Positions 1 through 4,671 of a DNA stretch of 5,135 bases are shown piece after piece. Position numbers and translations under genes: made by a program. The stretch covers positions 1 through 5,135 of the forward strand of contig JAFLJW010000257.1 of assembly GCA_022712815.1 (NCBI GenBank), given 5' to 3'. A model generated the notes under the pieces. That model worked only from the letters and a program-made list of their open reading frames with translations, was not told the DNA's origin and did not search any database. Every line of letters begins with the position of its first letter. Position 1 is the stretch's first letter. Origin of the DNA: Pseudodesulfovibrio sp. GTDB taxonomy: Bacteria; Desulfobacterota; Desulfovibrionia; Desulfovibrionales; Desulfovibrionaceae.

Positions 1-18
1 ATGTCGTTTTTTCGACAT
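1..18. repeat. Perfect short inverted repeat at the left edge
   Basis: ATGTCG and CGACAT form a perfect 6-bp stem around a TTTTTT loop. It lies about 95 bases beyond the stop of the minus-strand CoA-ligase-like gene. Read on the minus strand the loop is A-rich and no T tract follows, so it is not a convincing terminator. It may be part of a larger structure cut by the window edge. Confidence 0.3.
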
Positions 19-156
19 ATTCGCACTCCCTACCAAATGGCACTGCGTAAGCTCAGTCATAAAAGGCTGGAGTATCTAGGTGATACTTTTGTGAATTCCC
101 TTCCGAATATGCCTACGGGCAATTCTGATTTTTCCGTAAGCCCTCCGGTTCGGTAA
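1..156 (+). CDS. Possible 3' end of an unidentified plus-strand ORF entering from the left edge
   Basis: Frame 1 is open from the first base to a TAA at 154-156 (51 codons). The ATG at position 1 may be internal, because the frame is already open at the edge. The peptide is basic and contains RKLSHKRLEYLGD; I do not recognise the family and see no transmembrane segment. It converges on the CoA-ligase-like gene and overlaps that gene's last 44 bases. Since that gene appears to have lost its 3' part at about this point, this ORF may belong to DNA that joined there, such as a mobile element or another gene's tail. An open frame of this length can also arise by chance, so this is a weak call. Confidence 0.25.
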   Translation: MSFFRHIRTPYQMALRKLSHKRLEYLGDTFVNSLPNMPTGNSDFSVSPPVR

Positions 157-1636
157 GAGAGGTGCGGCCATCATCCAGAGCCTCTTGCACGATGCTGCGT
201 GCGCTGGTCGTGTGCGGGAAAAAATCCGTGGGCAAGGAATCAGGTGTTTCGATGAGCAATTCCTGATTTTGCAGATACTCGGCCATGTACAGGAAGGCGC
301 GAACGGCGTGGGTTGGCGTGTCATAGGTGGGGATGTTGGCCTTGCGAAAGACCTCGCGGGAATATTCGGCAGCCCCGGAGCCAAGCCAGGCCGTGAGGAC
401 CATGCGCTTGACCCGCTTGAGAGAGTCACGCAGGGCTTCGGCCACTTCTACATCAGGTTGGGATGTCCATGGGACGTGCATGACCAAAATCCCATTGGAG
501 CTCTTGTCCTTTAGAAGCAGCTTGACCACTCCGGAGTACTGCTTGCCATTGGCGTTGAACGGGATGTCCACCGGATTGCTGCGCGACCAGTTTTCCTCAC
601 CCAGCAGGTTGTCGATGGCGGAAATGGTTTCGTCCGCAAGTTGCGCCATGGAGCCACCGCCTGCCAGCAGCCGGTCGGCGGCCAGAATCCCCGCGCTGGT
701 GCCGTTGGTCAGGATGGCGAGTTTTTTGCCGTAGACGCGCTTGGGCGTGCTCAAAGTCTGGGCCGCGTCGAACAGCCCGTCAATATTCTCCACCCGCAGC
801 ATGCCTGCCCGCCGGAAGGCCACGTCATAGACCGCGTCCATGAGCTGATGGTCGCCGGTTTCCCGCAGCTTGCGGTCGCCGAGTACTGTATCAAGTGCCT
901 GACCGGGCCGGATAACCAGCACTGGCTTGTTGCGCGAGGCAGCACGGGCAGCGGACATGAACTCGCGGGCATCCTTGATGGACTCCACGTAGAGCATGAT
1001 CGATCTGGTCAGCGGGTCCGAGCCTAGGTAGTCGAGGATGTCGGCAAAAGTAACGTCGATACGGCTGCCAAGTGCGACCATGTGCGAAAAGCCGATCCCT
1101 TTGGCAATGGCCCAATCAAGGACCGTGGCAAACAGCGAGTCGGATTGGGAAATGAAGGCGACCTTGCCGGGTTTTACAAAGGCGTGGGCCAGAGAGGCGT
1201 TCAGGTTGAGCGAAGGGACCATGAACCCCAACGACTTGGGACCGATGAGCCGGATGTCCGGCGTGTTGGCGACCTTGAGAATGGTGGACTTGATGTCGAG
1301 CCGCTCCTCCGGGGTCATGGATGCGAAACCGGCCCCCATGAGTACCGCGCCGCGTGTGCCGCGTGCCTTGAGCGAGTGGATGATCTCCGGCACTTCGTCG
1401 AGCGGCGAGCAGATCACGGCGAGGTCCGGCACCTTGGGCAGATGTTTGACCGACGAGTAGGTGAGTACACCCGCGATGGCCTCGGCAGCATTTGATACCG
1501 GCATGACCGGCCCCATGAAGCCGCCCGCCATGATGTTGCGCATGACGATATTGCCCGCATTCTGCGGATCATTGGTGGCTCCGATGACCGCAACGGATTT
1601 TGGTTTGAAGAGATATTCGAGATTGATAACGCTCAT
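113..1636 (-). CDS. CoA-binding ADP-forming acyl-CoA synthetase-like protein, truncated (possibly Pat-like)
   Basis: This 507-residue protein follows the alpha-subunit layout of NDP-forming acyl-CoA synthetases. A Rossmann CoA-binding domain covers about residues 8-140 (SVAVIGAT at 14-21, IGPKSLGF at 131-138). A succinyl-CoA-ligase-like flavodoxin domain covers about 155-300 (FISQSDSL at 161-168), and a third ligase domain about 300-460 (NPVDI at 354-358). The stretch expected to carry the phosphohistidine, usually SHTG before a D-AVYD-AF segment, reads RETG (258-261), so Glu259 replaces His. Residues 477-501 match the usual start of the ATP-grasp half (ALDDGRTSLTEPEGLR), then six unrelated residues and a TAG follow. 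Fused enzymes run to about 700 residues and Pat proteins to about 900, so the 3' part seems lost. The ATG at 1636 is preceded by GAGGA at suitable spacing. True thioester-forming activity is unlikely; a CoA-binding or Pat-derived regulatory role is inferred from the neighbouring acs gene. Confidence 0.85.
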   Translation of the reverse strand: MSVINLEYLFKPKSVAVIGATNDPQNAGNIVMRNIMAGGFMGPVMPVSNAAEAIAGVLTYSSVKHLPKVPDLAVICSPLDEVPEIIHSLKARGTRGAVLMGAGFASMTPEERLDIKSTILKVANTPDIRLIGPKSLGFMVPSLNLNASLAHAFVKPGKVAFISQSDSLFATVLDWAIAKGIGFSHMVALGSRIDVTFADILDYLGSDPLTRSIMLYVESIKDAREFMSAARAASRNKPVLVIRPGQALDTVLGDRKLRETGDHQLMDAVYDVAFRRAGMLRVENIDGLFDAAQTLSTPKRVYGKKLAILTNGTSAGILAADRLLAGGGSMAQLADETISAIDNLLGEENWSRSNPVDIPFNANGKQYSGVVKLLLKDKSSNGILVMHVPWTSQPDVEVAEALRDSLKRVKRMVLTAWLGSGAAEYSREVFRKANIPTYDTPTHAVRAFLYMAEYLQNQELLIETPDSLPTDFFPHTTSARSIVQEALDDGRTSLTEPEGLRKNQNCP

Positions 1637-1688
1637 ATTTTCCTCGTATGAAATGAATGCGCCGGGCTATCAACAAGGATACCTTTTT

Positions 1689-1717
1689 TTGCCCCTGTGA
1701 CGCAACATCCTTATAAT
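1689..1717 (+). promoter_or_regulatory. Possible sigma-70-type promoter upstream of the FlxA-like gene
   Basis: TTGCCC (1689-1694) is followed after 17 bases by a perfect TATAAT (1712-1717). The -35 box matches the consensus at four of six positions. It lies upstream of the much stronger sigma-28 match, so it could provide basal transcription. The -10 box sits inside the CCTTAT-A-ATAAGG palindrome. Confidence 0.35.
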
Positions 1718-1721
1718 AAGG
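1709..1721. promoter_or_regulatory. Operator-like palindrome between the divergent genes
   Basis: CCTTAT and ATAAGG form a perfect 13-bp palindrome around a single A. It lies in the intergenic region between the minus-strand CoA-ligase-like gene and the plus-strand FlxA-like gene, covering the candidate TATAAT. A dimeric regulator could bind here, but AT-rich promoter DNA also produces such palindromes by chance. Confidence 0.25.
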
Positions 1722-1728
1722 AATACCC

Positions 1729-1755
1729 TAAAGTTATCGTCGGTTTTGCCGATAA
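1729..1755 (+). promoter_or_regulatory. Sigma-28 (FliA) flagellar promoter
   Basis: TAAAGTTA (1729-1736), an 11-base spacer, then GCCGATAA (1748-1755). This fits the FliA consensus TAAAGTTT-N11-GCCGATAA with one mismatch and exact spacing. Transcription should begin around 1761-1763, giving a leader of about 40 bases before the ATG at 1802. The match places the downstream gene in the late flagellar regulon. Confidence 0.85.
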
Positions 1756-1761
1756 GACACA

Positions 1762-1787
1762 TTGAAAGACTGACTATGTCCTTTCAA
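1762..1787 (+). promoter_or_regulatory. Leader stem-loop next to the FlxA-like gene's ribosome binding site
   Basis: TTGAAAGAC (1762-1770) pairs with GTCCTTTCAA (1778-1787) with one bulged base and a 7-base loop. If transcription starts where the sigma-28 promoter predicts, this hairpin is at or near the very 5' end of the mRNA. Its 3' arm touches the Shine-Dalgarno AAGGAG (1787-1792). It may stabilise the transcript or tune translation; no direct evidence is visible. Confidence 0.35.
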
Positions 1788-1801
1788 AGGAGTGTATCAT
1801 T

Positions 1802-2266
1802 ATGGCAATCGAATCCGGCCTTGCCCAACAGGCATCAACATTTGTTGACTCTTTGAATGTCAAACCAGCGCCAGCGGTCGAAAAAACCGCCGATGAAACG
1901 GGACAGGAAACAAAGCTCCCGGAACAGGGAGACACAGTGACCATCTCCAAGGAAGCCCGCGCCCTGGCCGCGCCGGAAAAATCCGGCGATTCCGGCAAGA
2001 GCACCGAGGGCGAAGACGATCAGAGCCAGACCATCAAGACGCTCGAAAAAAGTATAGAGAAGCTTGAAGGTGAGATCGAGGAGATTCAGGACGGCGACCT
2101 GCCACAAAAAGAAAAACTGCAACAGGTTCAGGACAAACAGGCCCAGCTCATGCAGTTGCGTGACCAACTCCTCAAGGCCCAGCAAGAGGAAGTCGAACTC
2201 GACGGCATGGCCTCCGGCGGCGGCACCAGCGCCAACGGAGCCGGAAACAGTGTGGCAAATTTCTAG
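1802..2266 (+). CDS. FlxA-like coiled-coil protein, flagellar regulon
   Basis: This 154-residue, hydrophilic protein has no signal peptide or membrane segment. Residues 1-43 are a low-complexity, Ala/Pro/Glu-rich head. Residues 44-54 read DTVTISKEARA, a motif shared by several small flagellar-associated proteins. Residues about 76-131 form a strongly predicted coiled coil rich in Glu, Lys, Gln and Leu. The tail (135-154) is Gly/Ser/Ala/Asn-rich and flexible. The coiled coil and size resemble the FlxA-like family; flxA in E. coli is FliA-controlled but its role is unclear. The ATG at 1802 follows AAGGAG with a 9-base spacer. The gene is monocistronic, framed by a sigma-28 promoter and a strong terminator, so expression together with late flagellar genes is well supported. 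The molecular function is unknown. Confidence 0.85.
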   Translation: MAIESGLAQQASTFVDSLNVKPAPAVEKTADETGQETKLPEQGDTVTISKEARALAAPEKSGDSGKSTEGEDDQSQTIKTLEKSIEKLEGEIEEIQDGDLPQKEKLQQVQDKQAQLMQLRDQLLKAQQEEVELDGMASGGGTSANGAGNSVANF

Positions 2267-2287
2267 ACAGACCAGAAGAATGAAGTG

Positions 2288-2328
2288 AGGACGCGACAGG
2301 CTGAGGTTTGTCGCGTCCTTTTGCTTTT
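2288..2328 (+). terminator. Rho-independent terminator of the FlxA-like gene
   Basis: AGGACGCGACA (2288-2298) pairs perfectly with TGTCGCGTCCT (2309-2319), an 11-bp GC-rich stem with a 10-base loop, followed by TTTTGCTTTT (2319-2328). It begins 21 bases past the stop codon at 2266 and closes the single-gene unit. Confidence 0.9.
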
Positions 2329-2341
2329 ATGATTGAATTTT

Positions 2342-2409
2342 GAGGACATCGTGCCAATTAAAACCACATTAAATGTGGAGTAAAAAGTAGTAAGGTGTCC
2401 CCGTTTTTT
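2342..2409. repeat. Palindromic intergenic repeat, copy 1
   Basis: AATTAAAACCACATTAAAT (2356-2374) and TAGTAAGGTGTCCC (2388-2401) followed by GTTTTTT recur with small changes at 3076-3126, in the same orientation. The outer arms (GAGGACATCG from 2342 and AAGGTGTCCCC to 2402) are imperfect inverted repeats. CCACATT (2364-2370) and AATGTGG (2372-2378) form an inner hairpin that copy 2 lacks. The two copies flank the lipoprotein gene. It could be a REP/MITE-like element; I cannot place it in a known family. Confidence 0.6.
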
Positions 2410-2462
2410 CATAATTCTTGCTTTCCATCCCAAAAGCACACTGCTTTGGATGAGAGGATTAA

Positions 2463-3056
2463 TCAGAGGGCATTACTCAATTCCATAGCTATGAGCACAT
2501 CCTTTTCAAAAAAGAAAAGGGACCAAGGGCCATAGTCATCCTCGGCATAAGTATTTTCATAGCGGGCAATAGTGATATCCTTGGGATTGACCGAACTCCA
2601 TGTTTCGGGGAGTTGTCCTTTAAGTCCTTGTGCAGAGGTATACAATTGGTTTGGTTGCCCGTAAACACCGACCACTTGTTCCAAGGTGGCCCCGAGTTCT
2701 ACACCTTTCTCCGTAACAAGTGACCCAAAAGATTGTTTGGGTGGCAGAGCGAGCTTGGAGTAGCAAGGATATTTGCTCACAACGATGCCTTCAATCGGCC
2801 TGTTTTCTCCATGGTATCTGCTAATGTAAACGAAAACACCATCGTCCATATACCAGTAGGCCGGAAACTTCCCCTTTCTTTCCAAGCCGACGCCATACTT
2901 TTCAAAAAAGGGTTCGGCATCAATATACTGTTTGCTTCTCTCCAAACAGATTGGCCCCAAACACTTGGGACCGCGTTGGTCCTGATATTTTTTTGTGGTA
3001 CAGGCCCCCAGGCCAATCAGGATCAACGCGACGATCACAACTCTACTTACGTTCAT
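2463..3056 (-). CDS. Predicted lipoprotein of unknown function
   Basis: This 197-residue protein starts with a textbook lipoprotein signal peptide: a short basic N-terminus, a hydrophobic stretch (residues 6-17) and the lipobox LGAC, so lipidation is predicted at Cys19. Residue +2 is Thr, with no Asp retention signal. The mature part has a segment VELGATLEQVVGVYGQP of the kind seen in SmpA/BamE-like and other small envelope proteins (G-x-T-xx-V-xxx-G-x-P), and an aromatic-rich C-terminus (WSLFFFEKDV). I do not recognise a specific family. The ATG at 3056 has no clear Shine-Dalgarno, but the signal peptide fixes the start. It lies about 100 bases downstream of the membrane protein gene on the same strand, separated by a palindromic repeat. 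An accessory or envelope immunity role is possible but unproven. Confidence 0.75.
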   Translation of the reverse strand: MNVSRVVIVALILIGLGACTTKKYQDQRGPKCLGPICLERSKQYIDAEPFFEKYGVGLERKGKFPAYWYMDDGVFVYISRYHGENRPIEGIVVSKYPCYSKLALPPKQSFGSLVTEKGVELGATLEQVVGVYGQPNQLYTSAQGLKGQLPETWSSVNPKDITIARYENTYAEDDYGPWSLFFFEKDVLIAMELSNAL

Positions 3057-3075
3057 AAGGTATTTCGCAATTTCG

Positions 3076-3126
3076 GAGACACTCTACTAATTAAAACCCA
3101 TTAAATTAGTAAGGTATCTCAGTTTT
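3076..3126. repeat. Palindromic intergenic repeat, copy 2
   Basis: GAGACACTCTACTAATT (3076-3092) and AATTAGTAAGGTATCTC (3104-3120) are inverted repeats agreeing at 14 of 17 positions around an 11-base loop. The core AATTAAAACCCATTAAAT (3089-3106), then TAGTAAGGTATCTC and GTTTT, match copy 1 at 2342-2409. It sits between the membrane protein gene and the lipoprotein gene, where as RNA it could form a hairpin separating the two on the minus strand. No good T tract follows, so a terminator role is uncertain. Confidence 0.65.
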
Positions 3127-3156
3127 GTACGTTTCATGTTAAAAAACGGCTATAAA

Positions 3157-3501
3157 TCAAGGTGCTAATCCAGCCACTCCCCAGCACAAGAAAATGAACA
3201 GGGTGGAGGCAAGGGGAGCAAAACATATTACACCAGCAACTATGACGTATGGAAGCATTCCTTTGGGGTGTGGTCTACACAGCCAAAAAAGAAACCAACA
3301 TAGTATCCAGGGGATCACCGGTGGAAGCAAGTCAACGTAGAAATTATGGGTTGTGGCAACCCACTTGTCCCATTCATAGGGAATGAACGCTAGCGGGAAC
3401 AAGGATATCCCCGCCAAGACTCTACACACTTCCTTGATTTTAGTAGAATCGCTATTCTCCAAACCACCAAATCGCTTTTTTTCTAAACCATTCTGAGGCA
3501 T
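3157..3501 (-). CDS. Small membrane protein, candidate immunity protein for the Rhs toxin tip
   Basis: The ATG at 3501 gives a 114-residue protein. An in-frame GTG at 3510 would add three residues, but it lies inside AAAGGTGA (3507-3514), which makes a good ribosome binding site 5 bases before the ATG, so I prefer the ATG. The N-terminus is hydrophilic and basic (residues 1-25). Hydrophobic segments lie at about 26-41, 57-75 and 83-112 (the last long enough for one or two spans), implying three or four membrane passes. I do not recognise a family. The gene starts inside the 3' end of the toxin ORF (50 bases overlap), as is common for toxin-immunity pairs with coupled translation. A membrane protein would suit protection from a phospholipase-like toxin, but this is inferred from position only. 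Confidence 0.65.
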   Translation of the reverse strand: MPQNGLEKKRFGGLENSDSTKIKEVCRVLAGISLFPLAFIPYEWDKWVATTHNFYVDLLPPVIPWILCWFLFWLCRPHPKGMLPYVIVAGVICFAPLASTLFIFLCWGVAGLAP

Positions 3502-4051
3502 TTTTGTCACCTTTTGATGAAGGCATATCCCAGTGATCTGAATTGTCAGGCAGTTGTTTCAATGCACCAGCCAACTTTTTATCGGCAGCACGAATCATCT
3601 CTTTTTGCATCTTCTTTACATCACCAAGAATTGGGGTGCGCTTGGCTTTGCCGTAATTAAGATCATGTCTCTTGTACTCCCTATCAGCACTATTCACAGG
3701 TGGCTGTTTTCCGTCAGCCCCTCCGCTATGGTTTTTACCGCCCCAGTTACCATGTTTTGGCCCGTCAATAATGGTTCGCCCTTTACCTCCCCATTCTACC
3801 CCATCGGGTCCGGCGCGGTCCATCGACTGGTCAGCGTATCGTAAATTCCGCCAGCCGAACCTCACGAAACCCAGATCGCGGTCATGGAGGCCTCCTGCAA
3901 ATCCAATCGGGATACTCAAGTCCGGGTTGGAGTCTTCAATGATGCCTCCAAATGGATCGCACAGGACCTCCTTTATCACGTTGCCGTTGGTGTCGGCAAA
4001 TAGTCCTGCGCCCCTCCCTGTCATACTGACATTGACAGATAAGTCTGCCAT
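3452..4051 (-). CDS. Rhs toxin tip with phospholipase A2-like C-terminal domain
   Basis: Residue numbers count from a TTG at 4054, one codon before the preferred ATG. Residues 21-67 are the conserved end of an RHS core (DTNGNVIKE, DPFGGIIEDSNPDL, GFAGGLHDRDLGFVRFG). The usual next motif (YD-x-LTSRWTAPDPMG) is present but in another frame (3799-3843). From about residue 86 a toxin domain begins: HGNWGGKNHSGG (101-112) resembles the calcium loop of phospholipase A2-like toxins, then SADREYKRHDLNY carries the His130-Asp131 catalytic pair and Tyr134, and AADKKLAGAL supplies the second Asp (158), as in parvovirus-type phospholipase domains. An acyl-hydrolase acting on membrane lipids is inferred. 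The ATG at 4051 has AGGAGG 9 bases upstream (4061-4066), so a standalone product of 199 residues could be made. The 3' end overlaps the membrane protein gene. Whether it is expressed or merely a remnant is unknown. Confidence 0.6.
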   Translation of the reverse strand: MADLSVNVSMTGRGAGLFADTNGNVIKEVLCDPFGGIIEDSNPDLSIPIGFAGGLHDRDLGFVRFGWRNLRYADQSMDRAGPDGVEWGGKGRTIIDGPKHGNWGGKNHSGGADGKQPPVNSADREYKRHDLNYGKAKRTPILGDVKKMQKEMIRAADKKLAGALKQLPDNSDHWDMPSSKGDKNASEWFRKKAIWWFGE

Positions 4052-4262
4052 CAAGAAGAGCCTCCTGAAGCCGATCAGCCTTGTCGTAGGAATACCTCCA
4101 TTTGACGGTTTTGCCGTTTACGGTTTCACTTTTCCCGATGATGCGATCCTTTTGATCGTGCCTCAGTTGGTATGAATATGGGATATCCATATTTTCTCCG
4201 ATTTTTCGTTTCCAAAGGTCATTCCCGGAAAGCGAAAAATCGTAACATGGGTTTTGGGCCAA
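3936..4262 (-). pseudogene. Remnant of an rhs gene (YD-repeat segment)
   Basis: This frame carries degenerate YD-repeat sequence: YSYQLRHDQKDRIIGK, WRYSYDKADRLQEALLDGR and QYDREGRR, the pattern of RHS proteins that build a hollow toxin-enclosing shell. Homology ends at about 4005, after YDREGRR. The next conserved RHS element (the DTNGN segment) resumes immediately in a different frame, which belongs to the toxin-tip ORF, so the last part of this reading frame is out-of-frame shadow. Roughly a hundred residues that normally lie between these motifs are missing. Upstream, the frame meets a stop at 4308 with no further RHS sequence, so nearly all of the original gene, including its secretion or N-terminal region, is absent. 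The start drawn here is a TTG and is not meant as a real start. Confidence 0.7.
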
Positions 4263-4386
4263 AAAGGTAAAAGGACAACTCTTCCTATTGGCAGAGTTTA
4301 AATGTGCTCATTTTAAAAATAGCCTTCCCGTTTTCGGCAGCCTTCTACGGCGCCATACCAATTCTTCATGTTCGCACTATCTCACA

Positions 4387-4458
4387 GGCGGCGTAGCCAC
4401 AAAAAGTTTGGGAGATTCTTAAGAACCTTTTTCAAAAGGTTCTTAAGCCGCCGGAGGC
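4387..4458. repeat. Long perfect palindrome with GCCGCCGGAGGC end, dispersed-repeat type
   Basis: CTTAAGAACCTTTT (4418-4431) and AAAAGGTTCTTAAG (4434-4447) are perfect 14-base inverted repeats separated by two bases. GGCGGC (4387-4392) can pair with GCCGCC (4447-4452) as an outer stem, and GCCGCCGGAGGC (4447-4458) closes the element. From memory, intergenic elements with a TTAAG-type hairpin next to GCCGCCGGAGGC recur in Desulfovibrio-like genomes; I could not search. It lies between the rhs remnant and acs and may act as a bidirectional hairpin or mark an island edge. Confidence 0.65.
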
Positions 4459-4660
4459 AAAACGGCAGAGGTCACAGGGCCGCCTACCGTTCACCGGGCA
4501 AAAATGAACCGTTCACCAAAAAAAGAACGCGGTTGCGTAATTCTTTCTATAGATGATAACACTCCAACGCGGGCCACAGGTTCGCGGTCAGTGAAAAAAA
4601 ATGGGCGGGTTGCGGTTCGACCTTGGCGGGTTCCTCGAGTCAAAAAAGATTAACGGTATC

Positions 4661-4665
4661 AGGAG
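4661..4665 (+). promoter_or_regulatory. Ribosome binding site of acs
   Basis: AGGAG lies 6 bases before the ATG at 4672. It fixes the start of the acetyl-CoA synthetase gene. Confidence 0.8.
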
Positions 4666-4671
4666 AATCAC

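Larger units (their letters stand above)
4263..4671. other. Intergenic region upstream of acs
   Basis: I see no credible gene in these 409 bases. They hold the left end of the rhs remnant, a large palindrome (4387-4458), a 10-base direct repeat ACCGTTCACC (4486-4495 and 4508-4517, 22 bases apart), and the acs ribosome binding site. The best promoter-like pair for acs is weak: TTGCGT (4533-4538), 16 bases, GATAAC (4555-4560). The direct repeats lie just upstream of it, where an activator could bind. No convincing sigma-54 site is visible. Confidence 0.5.

Noticed and set aside
185..1495. Several plus-strand open frames of 100-140 codons opposite the CoA-ligase-like gene
   Set aside because: They lie antisense to a well-recognised protein and have no matching motifs or good ribosome binding sites.
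2364..2378. CCACATT/AATGTGG hairpin as a terminator for the lipoprotein gene
   Set aside because: The stem is short, the loop is a single base to three bases, and on the minus strand no T tract follows; it is better explained as part of the repeat element.
2342..3126. CRISPR-like array from the repeated intergenic elements
   Set aside because: Only two imperfect copies exist, about 730 bases apart with a gene between them, so there is no repeat-spacer structure.
3476..3482. Run of seven A on the coding strand in the toxin/membrane protein overlap, a possible slippage site fusing the two proteins
   Set aside because: A +1 shift would be needed, there is no visible stimulating structure, and the membrane protein has its own ribosome binding site and ATG, so ordinary overlap explains the arrangement.
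3672..4175. Plus-strand open frame of 167 codons across the rhs remnant
   Set aside because: The minus strand carries clear RHS and phospholipase-like motifs over the same bases; the plus-strand product is a Pro/Ser/Leu-rich shadow.
4600..4625. Sigma-54 type promoter in the GGGCGGGTTGCGG stretch upstream of acs
   Set aside because: The GG and GC pairs are not at the required spacing and the rest of the consensus is absent.
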